A stretch of DNA of 64,000 nt from CBFGTV01 sp965652145 (GTDB lineage Bacteria; Bacillota; Clostridia; Peptostreptococcales; Natronincolaceae), in assembly GCA_965652145.1 (NCBI GenBank), contig CBFGTV010000001.1, forward strand, positions 62,001 to 126,000. Direction: 5' to 3'. Position numbers and translations under genes: made by a program. Below the pieces are notes generated by a model that saw only the letters and a list, made by a program, of their open reading frames with translations, was not told where the DNA came from and did no database searches. Position 1 is the first letter of the stretch; each line of letters opens with the position of its first letter. This document shows positions 49,282-57,986 of this stretch, piece by piece.

Positions 49282-49662
49282 ATGTATCAATGTCCAAGTC
49301 CATATCCCTATCACGGCTCACCAGGTATGCACGGTATGCCTGGAATGTACATGGACTATTATGAGGATAGTCGAAGATTGATGGATATGTATCCTGACTG
49401 TTACAGAAGAATTTATCCAAAGGTTCAGGAAATATGCCATCATGCCGATGTGCCCACAAATCCAAGAATGCATCCCTATGTTGATCCCGCCATGGTGGAA
49501 GAAATGGTGGATCAAATATATCAGATGGAGGCAGGAGAAGCCAGTGGGCTGCAAAGGGGTATCTTTAGAGATCTGATCACTATTCTAATAATCAGAGAGC
49601 TATTGAGTCGCAGGCGTAGAAGATATGGCTATTATGGAGGGGGGATACTGCCCTATTATTAA
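49282..49662 (+). CDS. Small Tyr/Pro/Met-rich protein, possible spore coat component
   Basis: A 126-residue protein. The first 40 residues are low-complexity (YQCPSPYPYHG, GMHGMPGMYMDYY), the middle is a helical region (DCYRRIYPKVQEICHHADVP, AMVEEMVDQIYQMEAG) and the end is a hydrophobic-basic stretch (DLITILIIRELLSRRRRRYGYYGGG). No signal peptide. Composition and its place opposite ytrHI suggest a coat or spore-envelope protein; no family is certain. ATG 49282 with GAAAGGAGGG is preferred to the longer frame from 49213. Confidence 0.65.
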   Translation: MYQCPSPYPYHGSPGMHGMPGMYMDYYEDSRRLMDMYPDCYRRIYPKVQEICHHADVPTNPRMHPYVDPAMVEEMVDQIYQMEAGEASGLQRGIFRDLITILIIRELLSRRRRRYGYYGGGILPYY

Positions 49663-49678
49663 ACTGAATAAAGGGCAG

Positions 49679-49708
49679 AAAGGCCAGAGAAGATTCTGGC
49701 CTTTAATT
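49679..49708 (+). terminator. Terminator between convergent genes
   Basis: AAAGGCCAGA (49679-49688) pairs with TCTGGCCTTT (49695-49704), followed by AATTTA. It may serve the convergent minus-strand gene too. Confidence 0.7.
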
Positions 49709-49716
49709 TATCAACA

Positions 49717-50157
49717 TCATAATGATGCTTTGATCCTATGAACGAATGTTTTAATTTTCTCTTTTTCCTTTTTTAGTCCAAGCAAAACAAGCCGGTGGGG
49801 AAGTTTTTGAAGGCCAAGGCGAAAAAACCAAGAGGCCAGGGTTAAGCAGAAATTGGTAATTTCAGTTGTATTGGCAAGGCACAGAAGTGATTCATCAACC
49901 CCAAGCATTTCAAATACTGAGGCTAAGGCTGGTATAATAATTGGTGCCGACGATACGGTATTGAGTACATAAATCTGATGGTTTTCCTGATCCTTCCCTA
50001 AAAAGACCAATCTTCCCCGGGCGCAATTCATTACCTCAAAATGAGTGTTGAAATTATCTGTTGTAGCATCAAAAGGAATTGTCAGTCGGTTTAAGTGAAG
50101 GGCTGCAGCAATGGCAGGTAAAATGTTGCTGTTGCTTCCGTAATAGACAACATACAT
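49717..50157 (-). CDS. DUF3189-like protein
   Basis: A 146-residue cytoplasmic protein starting MYVVYYGSNSNILPAIAAAL, which matches the start pattern of DUF3189 proteins (short strand, Tyr, Gly, then a helix IAAALHLNRL). The remainder alternates strands and helices (RLVFLGKDQENHQIYVLN; IIIPALASVFEMLGVDESLL) consistent with that alpha/beta family, which is common in spore-forming Clostridia and has no known function. Minus strand, AGGAGGTCTTCT precedes the start, not coupled to neighbours. Confidence 0.6.
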   Translation of the reverse strand: MYVVYYGSNSNILPAIAAALHLNRLTIPFDATTDNFNTHFEVMNCARGRLVFLGKDQENHQIYVLNTVSSAPIIIPALASVFEMLGVDESLLCLANTTEITNFCLTLASWFFRLGLQKLPHRLVLLGLKKEKEKIKTFVHRIKASL

Positions 50158-50252
50158 AGAAGACCTCCTAGCGACGGCAAGTTTATCATCAATAGTCTGC
50201 CTAAAATGACATGAAATATTCCCTTCACTTCAAGACGTCTTAAATCGTCTTT

Positions 50253-51479
50253 CTAATTCTGTTTTTCCCTGATAAAGGCTTCAATGCTCTCACAGGCAAT
50301 CTTGGATTTTTGAACAGCCAGAACAACGGTTTTGGCACCGGTTACCACATCTCCCGAGGCAAAAACCCCTTCCCGGGAAGTCATTCCCCTTTCATCCACC
50401 ATGACAAGACCCCTTTCGTCAGTTTCAATGCCGTTGGTGTTTTTAACAATATTAGTCCGGGGGCCTTGACTGACAGCAATGATAATAGAATCAGCTTCCA
50501 TAAGAAATTCGCTGCCTTCAACGGGAATCAGCCTTCCATCGACCACCTGATTACGAATACACTTCATACCGTCATCTACTATTTCCAAGGGGCTGGTTAA
50601 AAATTCAAATTTTACTCCGTCCATTTGGGCCATCTCTATTTCCAGTTGATTTGCCGGCATCTGTTGAAGCTCACGGCGATAGGCAATGACCACATTTCGT
50701 GTTCCCTTCCTGATGGCCGTCCTCGCCGCATCCATGGCGGTATTACCCCCGCCTACCACCACCAAACGTTCCCCAAGATCATAAACATCAGGGTTTTTAA
50801 GATATGAAACGGCATAATGAACATGTCCCAGGCTCTCACCCTTAATACCAAGGGTGTTGGGTTCCCATACACCCGTGGCGATGAAAATGGCATCATAGCC
50901 ATCATTAAACAGGGTATCTATGGTAATGACAGGCCCAATTAAGGTATTGGGGCGAATTTTTACCCCCAGCTCCTTCAGTCTTTGCTCAAGGGTATCGATA
51001 ATTTTATTGGGAAGTCTGAATTCAGGAATACCGTATCTTAAAAAGCCGCCAATTCGGTCTTGGGCTTCAAACAATGTTATATTGTAGCCCTTCTGAGCTA
51101 AAATAAAGGCCGCCGCCAGGCCCGAGGGGCCGGAACCAATAATGGCAATTCTTCCAGAGACTCTTAGGGCAGGGGCTCGGGACGTAAAGTTTAGATAATA
51201 ATCGGAAATATAATTTTCAATGGTACCGATTTTAACAGGGTTCCCCTTTCGACCTAAAATACAGCCGCTTTCACATTGGGCCTCGTGGGGGCAAACAATG
51301 GAGCAAATGACTGAAAGGGGATTGTTCTTAAAAATATTTTCACCGGCCTGCTGAATTTCACCCTGTAAAAGCAATTGAATAAATCCAGGAATATCTGTAC
51401 TAATTGGGCACTTTTTCCGGCATTGTGGGATTTTACAATTGAGGCATCGCCTAGCCTCCTCAATAACGGTATTAGACAT
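50253..51479 (-). CDS. NAD(P)/FAD/Fe-S oxidoreductase of the glutamate synthase small subunit (GltD) family
   Basis: A 408-residue flavoprotein. The N-terminal cysteines CLNCKIPQCRKKCP bind an Fe-S cluster as in GltD and NfnL/SudB; FAD-binding IIGSGPSGLAAA near residue 114; NAD(P)-binding VVGGGNTAMDAA near 241; C-terminal FASGDVVTGAKTVV near 375. No large glutamate synthase subunit or NfnA partner adjoins, so it may act as ferredoxin- or NADP-dependent transhydrogenase or an amino-acid-linked dehydrogenase subunit. Length is slightly short for GltD (about 460), mainly at the N-terminus. Minus strand, GGAGGAAATC precedes the start. Confidence 0.85.
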   Translation of the reverse strand: MSNTVIEEARRCLNCKIPQCRKKCPISTDIPGFIQLLLQGEIQQAGENIFKNNPLSVICSIVCPHEAQCESGCILGRKGNPVKIGTIENYISDYYLNFTSRAPALRVSGRIAIIGSGPSGLAAAFILAQKGYNITLFEAQDRIGGFLRYGIPEFRLPNKIIDTLEQRLKELGVKIRPNTLIGPVITIDTLFNDGYDAIFIATGVWEPNTLGIKGESLGHVHYAVSYLKNPDVYDLGERLVVVGGGNTAMDAARTAIRKGTRNVVIAYRRELQQMPANQLEIEMAQMDGVKFEFLTSPLEIVDDGMKCIRNQVVDGRLIPVEGSEFLMEADSIIIAVSQGPRTNIVKNTNGIETDERGLVMVDERGMTSREGVFASGDVVTGAKTVVLAVQKSKIACESIEAFIREKQN

Positions 51480-52007
51480 TTTGATTTCCTCCTTTAGGAT
51501 ATATAAATAGTATTTTATAATAATTAAGTTGACTGAACAAGCATTAAAAAAGTAGTATATAGAACAAATAAAGTCTTTCTTTTAAAGATTGATAGGTAGC
51601 CTTTCTTGAAATATATTACTGAAATGATAACTGACGCAATTTATAAAAGTATATCATTTCCCTATTGCATTATAAAAAATTCAATATTCAGTTTGGCAAA
51701 TTCCGACATAATAATTTTAAGAAAATGTGCATACAAAGTACATTGTTTAAGGCTTTAAATGGCTATAATGCCCTGCTCGCTAAAAGGTCAGAGTATATAA
51801 CTAATACATAGAGCGTTTAAATACTTTAACAATAAATGTAACAAAAAAACAATGTAAATGCATGGACTATTTTTCGAAATTTAACGAAAAATCTATCGAT
51901 TTAAATAAATTGATTTTTCAACAATTTCGTATTATAATTAAGGACAGACTTATTTATTTTTTATCTGGAATTTTGAAGTCCTATAATTTTTTAAGGAGGT
52001 TTGACGG
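51480..52007. other. Gene-free gap between divergent oxidoreductase and AbgT genes
   Basis: AT-rich 528-base gap with no supported ORF. Its right end carries the abgT promoter and an overlapping inverted repeat (51875-51938). Nothing recognisable between 51500 and 51870. Confidence 0.6.
51875..51938 (+). promoter_or_regulatory. abgT promoter overlapped by an inverted-repeat operator
   Basis: Promoter TTGATT (51910-51915), 17 bases, TATAAT (51933-51938). Arms CGAAATTTAACGAAAAATC (51875-51893) and GATTTTTCAACAATTTCG (51912-51929) are near-perfect inverted repeats, the right arm covering the -35 and spacer, so a bound protein would repress. Weak resemblance to CodY boxes (AATTTTCWGAAAATT). Confidence 0.6.
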
Positions 52008-53561
52008 ATGAGTGTAAAAGTTTCAACATCCAAAAAGCGCGGCTTTTTCAACAGGTTTCTTGATGTAATTGAAGTTGTTGGTAACAAGCTGCCCCATCCA
52101 GTAACGCTGTTTGTCATTTTCAGCTTACTGGTTATCGCTATTTCTGCCATTGCAGCCAGAGCTGGATTAACTGTGAATTTTGAAAGAATCAACACAGCCA
52201 CTGGTGAAACTGAAATGGCAACTGTAACAGCTGTTAGTCTGTTGACAGTAGCAGGAATTAGAGATATTTTCTCTAAAGCAGTTTCAAACTTCACTTCCTT
52301 TGCTCCATTGGGAACAGTTCTGGTTGCCATGCTGGGGGTAGGGGTAGCAGAAGGAACGGGTTTAGTACAGGCTGCTTTAAGAAAATTGGTTTTAAGTACA
52401 CCCAAGCAATTAATTACAGCAGTTGTTGTATTCGCAGGTATTATGTCTAATGTCGCATCAGATGCCGGTTACGTTGTATTGGTACCATTAGGCGCACTGA
52501 TATTCCTAAGCTTTAAGCGTCATCCCCTGGCCGGTTTAGCTGCTGCCTTTGCAGGGGTTTCAGGGGGCTTTAGCGCCAACCTGATCATCAGTACCCTTGA
52601 CCCGCTATTGGGAGGAATCAGCCAGCAGGCTGCCCAAATGTTTTCACCTGGCTATACTGTAGAAGCTACAGCCAACCTTTATTTTATGATTGTCTCTACC
52701 TTCGTTATTACCCTAATCGGAACCTTTGTAACAGAAAAAATTGTTGAACCAAGATTAGGAAGCTATCAAGGGGATTCTGAAGTAGACATAGAGCAAATCA
52801 GTACTGCAGAATCTAAGGGGTTAAAATGGGCAGGATTATCTTTACTTGCATTTGTTATTATTATTTTAGCTATGTTAATTCCATCCAACGGTATTTTAAG
52901 AAGTGAGGCAGGGGAAATTCTTAAGGATTCAGCCTTTATGAATGGAATTGTACCAATTATTGCTGCTGCCTTCTTAATTCCCGGGGTTGCCTACGGTATC
53001 GCTGCGGGAACTGTAAAAAATGATAAGGATATTGCCGGCTTCATGGGTAAGGCCATGTCTTCAATGGGCGGTTATCTGGTACTTGCCTTTGTGGCGTCCC
53101 AGTTTGTAAGCTACTTTAACTGGAGTAATTTGGGTACGATTTTAGCTGTTAAGGGTGCCGAGGTCTTAGAGGCCACCAATATGACAGGGCTTCCTATGCT
53201 TATCGGCTTTATTTTGGTATCGGGCTTTATTAACCTGTTTATCGGAAGTGCCTCTGCCAAATGGGCAATTATGGCCCCTGTATTTGTTCCCATGCTGATG
53301 GCGGTAGGCTATTCACCAGAATTTACGCAGTTAGCCTACAGAATAGGTGACTCAACCACCAATATTATTACACCGCTGATGAACTATTTTGCAGTGATTG
53401 TAGCCTTTGCTCAAAAGTATGATAAAAAGACTGGAATTGGTACACTGATTTCTGTCATGCTGCCCTATTCACTATTATTCCTGTTGGGCTGGACCATCTT
53501 ATTTGTTGTATGGTTCATGCTGGGGCTACCAATTGGGCCTGGAAGCTTTATTAAACTATAA
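52008..53561 (+). CDS. AbgT family transporter
   Basis: A 517-residue permease with about ten hydrophobic helices and two hairpin-like reentrant regions. NKLPHPVTLFVIFSLLVIAI near residue 23, FAPLGTVLVAMLGVGVAEG near 93, GIMSNVASDAGYVVLVPLGA near 143 and FIGSASAKWAIMAPVFVPM near 404 are AbgT-family motifs. Members import p-aminobenzoyl-glutamate or export sulfonamides; in Firmicutes many lie beside peptidases. Here an M20 peptidase gene follows 150 bases after a terminator. Strong AAGGAGGTTTGACGG site before ATG 52008. Confidence 0.9.
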   Translation: MSVKVSTSKKRGFFNRFLDVIEVVGNKLPHPVTLFVIFSLLVIAISAIAARAGLTVNFERINTATGETEMATVTAVSLLTVAGIRDIFSKAVSNFTSFAPLGTVLVAMLGVGVAEGTGLVQAALRKLVLSTPKQLITAVVVFAGIMSNVASDAGYVVLVPLGALIFLSFKRHPLAGLAAAFAGVSGGFSANLIISTLDPLLGGISQQAAQMFSPGYTVEATANLYFMIVSTFVITLIGTFVTEKIVEPRLGSYQGDSEVDIEQISTAESKGLKWAGLSLLAFVIIILAMLIPSNGILRSEAGEILKDSAFMNGIVPIIAAAFLIPGVAYGIAAGTVKNDKDIAGFMGKAMSSMGGYLVLAFVASQFVSYFNWSNLGTILAVKGAEVLEATNMTGLPMLIGFILVSGFINLFIGSASAKWAIMAPVFVPMLMAVGYSPEFTQLAYRIGDSTTNIITPLMNYFAVIVAFAQKYDKKTGIGTLISVMLPYSLLFLLGWTILFVVWFMLGLPIGPGSFIKL

Positions 53562-53576
53562 TAGAATCTGGTTACT

Positions 53577-53607
53577 GGGGGTACCGAAGCACTTCGGTAC
53601 CCCTTTT
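53577..53607 (+). terminator. Terminator after abgT
   Basis: GGGGTACCGAAG pairs with CTTCGGTACCCC (53592-53603) over a two-base loop, followed by TTTT. Confidence 0.85.
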
Positions 53608-53710
53608 AAAAAAGGAAGAAGCACACTACAGCATAGACAGCACACCAATAAAATGGGTATAATAAAATTGATATGGTACCAGGATTAAATACATAAGGGA
53701 GGAAGTACTG

Positions 53711-54826
53711 ATGGTAAATCGTGATCGTATTGTCAATGAGTTTTTAGAGCTGGTTCAAATCGACAGCCATTCGGGAAAAGAAGGAAAGGTTGCTGAGGTA
53801 CTGGTTCAAAAGCTAAAGGCCCTTGGTTTAGAGGTAATGATTGATGATGCCGGCAAGGCCGTTGGTGGGGAAACCGGGAACGTTATCGCCAGGTTAAAGG
53901 GTACCCAAAACGGGCCTACGATTCTGTTTAGCTGCCATATGGACACTGTGAAGCCAGGCGAAGGGGTTAAACCTGTTATAAAGGACGAGGTTATCTATAG
54001 TGATGGAACAACGATTTTGGGCGGAGACGACAAGGCAGGTATTGCTGCTGTTTTAGAGGGCTTAAGATTAATCAAGGAAAACAATGTACCCCATTCTGAT
54101 ATTGAGGTTGTCTTCAGCATTTGGGAAGAGGGGGGTCTCTTTGGAGCTAAAAATCTTGATTATAGTCAAATTAAGGCGGATTATGGCTTTGTACTGGACA
54201 GCGGTGGGTCACCGGGAGAAATTATTATTACGGGCCCTGCCCAGGACAAGGTCAATGCTACAATTTTGGGAAAACCTGCCCATGCAGGGGTTGCTCCGGA
54301 AGAGGGTGTTAGCGCCATCATGATTGCCGCCCGGGCTATTGATCGGATGAACCTGTTAAGAATTGATGGAGAAACCACTGCCAATGTCGGTGTAATCAGC
54401 GGTGGAGAAGCTACCAACATCGTAACGGCAAAGGTTCAAATTAAGGCCGAAGCCCGAAGCATCAATGAAGAAAAGCTCAACAAGCAAACGGCCCATATGG
54501 TGGAAACCTTTGAAAAAGCTGCTGCTGAAATGGGTGGTAAAGTAGAAATGGATGTTGAAAGAATGTATCCTGCCTTTAATATTGATCCTTCAGATACCAT
54601 CGTACAAAAAGCCATGGAAGCCTTTAAGCGAATGGGTATTGAACCCCACACCGGTGCCACTGGAGGCGGAAGTGATACCAACGTATTTAACGGCAATGGC
54701 ATTAAAGCCATTAATTTAGGAATCGGGGAAAAGAAGCCCCATACCCTTGAAGAGCATCTGCATATTGTTGATTTGGTCAACAGCGGCAGAATGGTTTATG
54801 AATTAATTAAAATCTTCGGCGAATAA
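53711..54826 (+). CDS. M20 family metallopeptidase (YqjE/PepT-like)
   Basis: A 371-residue di-zinc aminoacyl hydrolase. SCHMDTVKPGEG near residue 77 gives the first metal His and Asp; GGDDKAGIAAVLE near 106 the bridging Asp; IWEEGGLFGAKNL near 138 the catalytic Glu pair; LDSGGSPGEI near 160; and a C-terminal LHIVDLV His. A dimerisation domain lies at about 180-290. Such enzymes split small peptides or N-acyl amino acids. Following an AbgT transporter, it probably hydrolyses what that imports. GGGAGGAAGT before ATG 53711. Confidence 0.88.
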   Translation: MVNRDRIVNEFLELVQIDSHSGKEGKVAEVLVQKLKALGLEVMIDDAGKAVGGETGNVIARLKGTQNGPTILFSCHMDTVKPGEGVKPVIKDEVIYSDGTTILGGDDKAGIAAVLEGLRLIKENNVPHSDIEVVFSIWEEGGLFGAKNLDYSQIKADYGFVLDSGGSPGEIIITGPAQDKVNATILGKPAHAGVAPEEGVSAIMIAARAIDRMNLLRIDGETTANVGVISGGEATNIVTAKVQIKAEARSINEEKLNKQTAHMVETFEKAAAEMGGKVEMDVERMYPAFNIDPSDTIVQKAMEAFKRMGIEPHTGATGGGSDTNVFNGNGIKAINLGIGEKKPHTLEEHLHIVDLVNSGRMVYELIKIFGE

Positions 54827-54859
54827 ATAATATAAAGCCTTTGCCTATAATTTTTACAA

Positions 54860-54961
54860 AAAACCCCTGGATTCGGGAGCAGAAAAGACAGTAAACTGAT
54901 CGTATACTTAATAATGCGTAAAGTACTGGCCTTTTAAGCGACAAGGAAGCAGGGGTTTTTT
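54860..54961 (+). repeat. Structured intergenic element, copy B
   Basis: Outer stem AAACCCCTG (54861-54869)/CAGGGGTTT (54950-54958); GGAGCAGAAAAG (54876-54887); inner CAGTA/TACTG stem with CGTAT/ATGCG; GCGTAAAGTACTGG (54916-54929); third hairpin CCTT/AAGG; T-run at the end. Lies between the M20 peptidase and a decarboxylase gene; the rest of the gap to 55128 is AT-rich with no ORF. Confidence 0.65.
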
Positions 54962-55128
54962 ATTTTGTAAAATATAAACTAATTTAATATAAAAAACTAT
55001 TGCAACTTTATACAAAATGTTTTTTAATAAATTATTGGATAGTTTTTTAATTGATGACATGATTTGAATAAAATTGCTGATAATAACATTGTTCGGCAAC
55101 GCTTAAAAATATTGAAAGGGGTGGTGGC

Positions 55129-56601
55129 ATGTCCTTCAGTTTAAATCAAAATCAAACACCTTTATTTACAGCCCTGAAGCAGTACCATGAAAGAAAAGTA
55201 ATTCCCTTTGATGTACCGGGGCATAAGCATGGCCGGGGGCTAAGGGAATTTACCGATTATGTAGGCAGTACCGTAATGGAGCTGGATGTCAATTCAATGA
55301 AATGCCTTGATAACATCTGTAATCCCATTGGGGTGATTAAGGAGGCCGAGGAGCTGGCTGCCTATGCCTTCGGTGCAGACCATGGGTTCTTTCTGGTCAA
55401 TGGCACCACCTCTGGTGTACAAGCCATGATAATGAGTGCCTGTCAGCCTGGAGATAAAATCATACTCCCTCGAAATGCCCATAAATCAGCTATTTCTGCC
55501 ATTATATTGAGCGGAGCCATACCAATTTATATACAGCCTGAAATAAATGAAAACCTTGGTATTGCCATGGGGGTTACGGTAGAAAGTATAGAGTCTGCCA
55601 TTGGCAGGCACCCCGATGCCAGGGCAATTTTCATCATTAACCCAACCTATTATGGTGCCACCTCGGATATTAAGGAAATTGTGAAAATTGCCCACCGTAA
55701 TGCCATGTCGGTATTGGTAGACGAGGCCCATGGTGCCCATATGGGCTTTCATCACGAGTTTCCAATGAGTGCCCTGGAGCTGGGGGCCGATATGAGTGCC
55801 GTCAGCCTCCATAAAACAGGGGGCTCCCTAACCCAAAGCTCGCTGCTGCTTTTAAGGGAGGGAATCATTGATCCCTTCACCGTAAAGAAGAACCTCAATT
55901 TAATGCAGACAACCAGTGGCTCCTACCTGCTAATGGCCAGCCTTGACGTTGCCAGAAAGCAGCTGGTGGTGGAAGGTGAGGCACTTCTAGGGGAGGTACT
56001 AAGGCTTTCAAGATGGGCCAGAAATCAAATCAATGAAATTGAGGGTGTCTTTGCCTTTGGTACCGAGCTGGTGGGAAGTCCCGGGGTCCATGGTTTTGAT
56101 GAATCAAAGCTGGGGGTTCATGTAAGAAGGCTTGGTTTAACGGGCTTTGAGGTCTACGATATTCTTCGTGATGAATACAACATTCAGGTAGAGCTGGCTG
56201 ACTATTATAATATCATGGCCATTATCAGCCTTGGTGATACAGAGGAGGCTGTCAAGGCGCTGGTCGATGCCCTGTCGGATATTGCTGTAAAATATAAAAG
56301 GGAGGAAGAAATTCCCCTGGTTAACAGCATACTCAAAAACCCCGATGTGATAATCTCTCCCAGAGATGCCTATTACAGCAGCAAACGTGTGGTCAAGCTT
56401 GAAGAGGCCGAAGGTGAAATCAGCGGAGAATCCATCATGGCCTATCCTCCGGGTATACCAATTGTGGCACCCGGTGAAAGAATCACCAGAGAGATGATCG
56501 AGCATATTATGCTGCTAAAGGAAGAGGAAACCCTGGTACAGGGAACCGAAGATCCCTATGTGGAATACGTTAGGGTATTGGGTCTGGGGGCCAAGCGATA
56601 A
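55129..56601 (+). CDS. Orn/Lys/Arg decarboxylase family PLP enzyme, second copy
   Basis: A 490-residue fold-type I PLP enzyme paralogous to the protein at 11704. FDVPGHKHGRG near residue 26, NGTTSGVQAMIMSA near 93, VLVDEAHGAHMGF near 201 and the lysine site VSLHKTGGSLTQSSLLL near 225; the C-terminal domain ends APGERITREMIEHI. It differs from the first copy in keeping a longer C-terminus and in the residues around the lysine, so substrates may differ (arginine versus lysine or ornithine). Monocistronic, with its own terminator. GAAAGGGGTGGTGGC precedes ATG 55129. Confidence 0.9.
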   Translation: MSFSLNQNQTPLFTALKQYHERKVIPFDVPGHKHGRGLREFTDYVGSTVMELDVNSMKCLDNICNPIGVIKEAEELAAYAFGADHGFFLVNGTTSGVQAMIMSACQPGDKIILPRNAHKSAISAIILSGAIPIYIQPEINENLGIAMGVTVESIESAIGRHPDARAIFIINPTYYGATSDIKEIVKIAHRNAMSVLVDEAHGAHMGFHHEFPMSALELGADMSAVSLHKTGGSLTQSSLLLLREGIIDPFTVKKNLNLMQTTSGSYLLMASLDVARKQLVVEGEALLGEVLRLSRWARNQINEIEGVFAFGTELVGSPGVHGFDESKLGVHVRRLGLTGFEVYDILRDEYNIQVELADYYNIMAIISLGDTEEAVKALVDALSDIAVKYKREEEIPLVNSILKNPDVIISPRDAYYSSKRVVKLEEAEGEISGESIMAYPPGIPIVAPGERITREMIEHIMLLKEEETLVQGTEDPYVEYVRVLGLGAKR

Positions 56602-57038
56602 GGCAAGGTCTAAAAATAGATGAAAAGGGCAGGCAAATTCTAAAATTTGCCTGCCCTTTTTCGTCTAAATCTCAGAGGAAAACTTTTTTTAGAAGGAACA
56701 AATAAATGGGCTTTAAGTAGTAGGGCTGTCTTTTTAATTTAAAAACGATATATATTAATAGTCTTATACAAGATCATAATCTAAAAAATTTGTAAAATTC
56801 TATCTAAAAAGAAGGAGAAAAAGTCCTGTATATTTAATTTACATAATAGGTAGTTTACTATTTTTTGTACCATGATTGGCTGTTGAATATAAAATCTGGC
56901 TATTTAAGCAAATCTTAGTGGCATACAATTACTTATCTAGTAAATGAATATTTCACTCTATTTTGATAATTGTCGGCATTTTATAAAATTGGTATTCATT
57001 CAACGGCTTGAATGATATTAAATTAAAGAGGTGAAGCT
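56602..57038. other. Gap with decarboxylase terminator
   Basis: AAAAGGGCAGGCAAATT (56623-56639) pairs with AATTTGCCTGCCCTTTTT (from 56644), a very strong terminator. From 56670 to 57038 the DNA is AT-rich with no supported ORF or clear promoter. Confidence 0.75.
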
Positions 57039-57986
57039 ATGAGGAAAGAAAAGGCTGCTGCCATTATAGATAATATGAAAAAGGTTATCGTCGGTAAGGA
57101 CGATGTACTTGAAAAGGTATTGATCTGCCTGTTGGCCAGAGGGCACCTGTTAATTGAAGATGTGCCGGGGGTGGGGAAAACAACCTTGGTTAAGGCCCTT
57201 GCTAAAAGCATTGACCTAAGCCATAGTCGAATACAATTTACCCCTGATCTGATGCCCTCTGATATTACAGGCAGTACCCTGTATAACAGGGAAGAAAACC
57301 GATTTATATTCAGAAAGGGCCCAATTTTTCATCAGATTATTCTGGCCGATGAAATCAACAGAACCTCACCCAAAACCCAATCCAGTCTTTTGCAGGCCAT
57401 GGAGGAGGGGGAGGTATCAATAGAAGATACGACCTATGTTCTTAATAAACCCTTCATGGTATTGGCAACTCAAAACCCCTTGGAATACCAAGGAACCTTT
57501 CCACTGCCCGAGGCCCAGCTTGACCGTTTTTTAATGCAGCTTTCCCTGGGGTATCCCGCCTTTGAGGATGAAAAGAAAATTATAAAAAACTATCTTCAGC
57601 GCAGAAGCCTGGAAGACATTGAAGCTGTAGCTACAGAGTCAGATATTATTGAAATGCAGCATGAGGCCGATCAGGTATATGTACATGAAGATATATTAAG
57701 CTATATTGTGGGAATATCAAAGGAAACCAGAAGTCATCGGGATATTTACCTCGGTGCCAGCCCCAGGGTATCCATTGACCTATACCGAAGTGCCAAGGCT
57801 CTGGCCTATGTCAGAAATCGAGATTATGTTATTCCAGATGACGTGAAGGAATTGGCCCCCTATGTATTGGGCCATAGAATGGTATTATCGGCAGAGGCCA
57901 GGATAGAAGGGAAACGGGCTAATCAGGTAATTCAAGAAATACTGGGTAGAATTCATGTACCGGTGGTGAGTGCCATTGAGAACTAA
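57039..57986 (+). CDS. MoxR family AAA+ ATPase
   Basis: A 315-residue AAA+ chaperone-like ATPase. Walker A VPGVGKTTLVKA near residue 43, LADEINRTSPKTQSSLLQAM near 104 (Walker B and sensor), MVLATQNPLEYQGTFPLPEA near 144, the arginine finger region in EAQLDRFLMQ and a C-terminal lid. MoxR proteins work with DUF58 and often transglutaminase or VWA partners in assembly or maturation of protein complexes; exactly that trio follows here. GAGGTGAAGC precedes ATG 57039. Overlaps the next gene by 17 bases. Confidence 0.93.
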   Translation: MRKEKAAAIIDNMKKVIVGKDDVLEKVLICLLARGHLLIEDVPGVGKTTLVKALAKSIDLSHSRIQFTPDLMPSDITGSTLYNREENRFIFRKGPIFHQIILADEINRTSPKTQSSLLQAMEEGEVSIEDTTYVLNKPFMVLATQNPLEYQGTFPLPEAQLDRFLMQLSLGYPAFEDEKKIIKNYLQRRSLEDIEAVATESDIIEMQHEADQVYVHEDILSYIVGISKETRSHRDIYLGASPRVSIDLYRSAKALAYVRNRDYVIPDDVKELAPYVLGHRMVLSAEARIEGKRANQVIQEILGRIHVPVVSAIEN

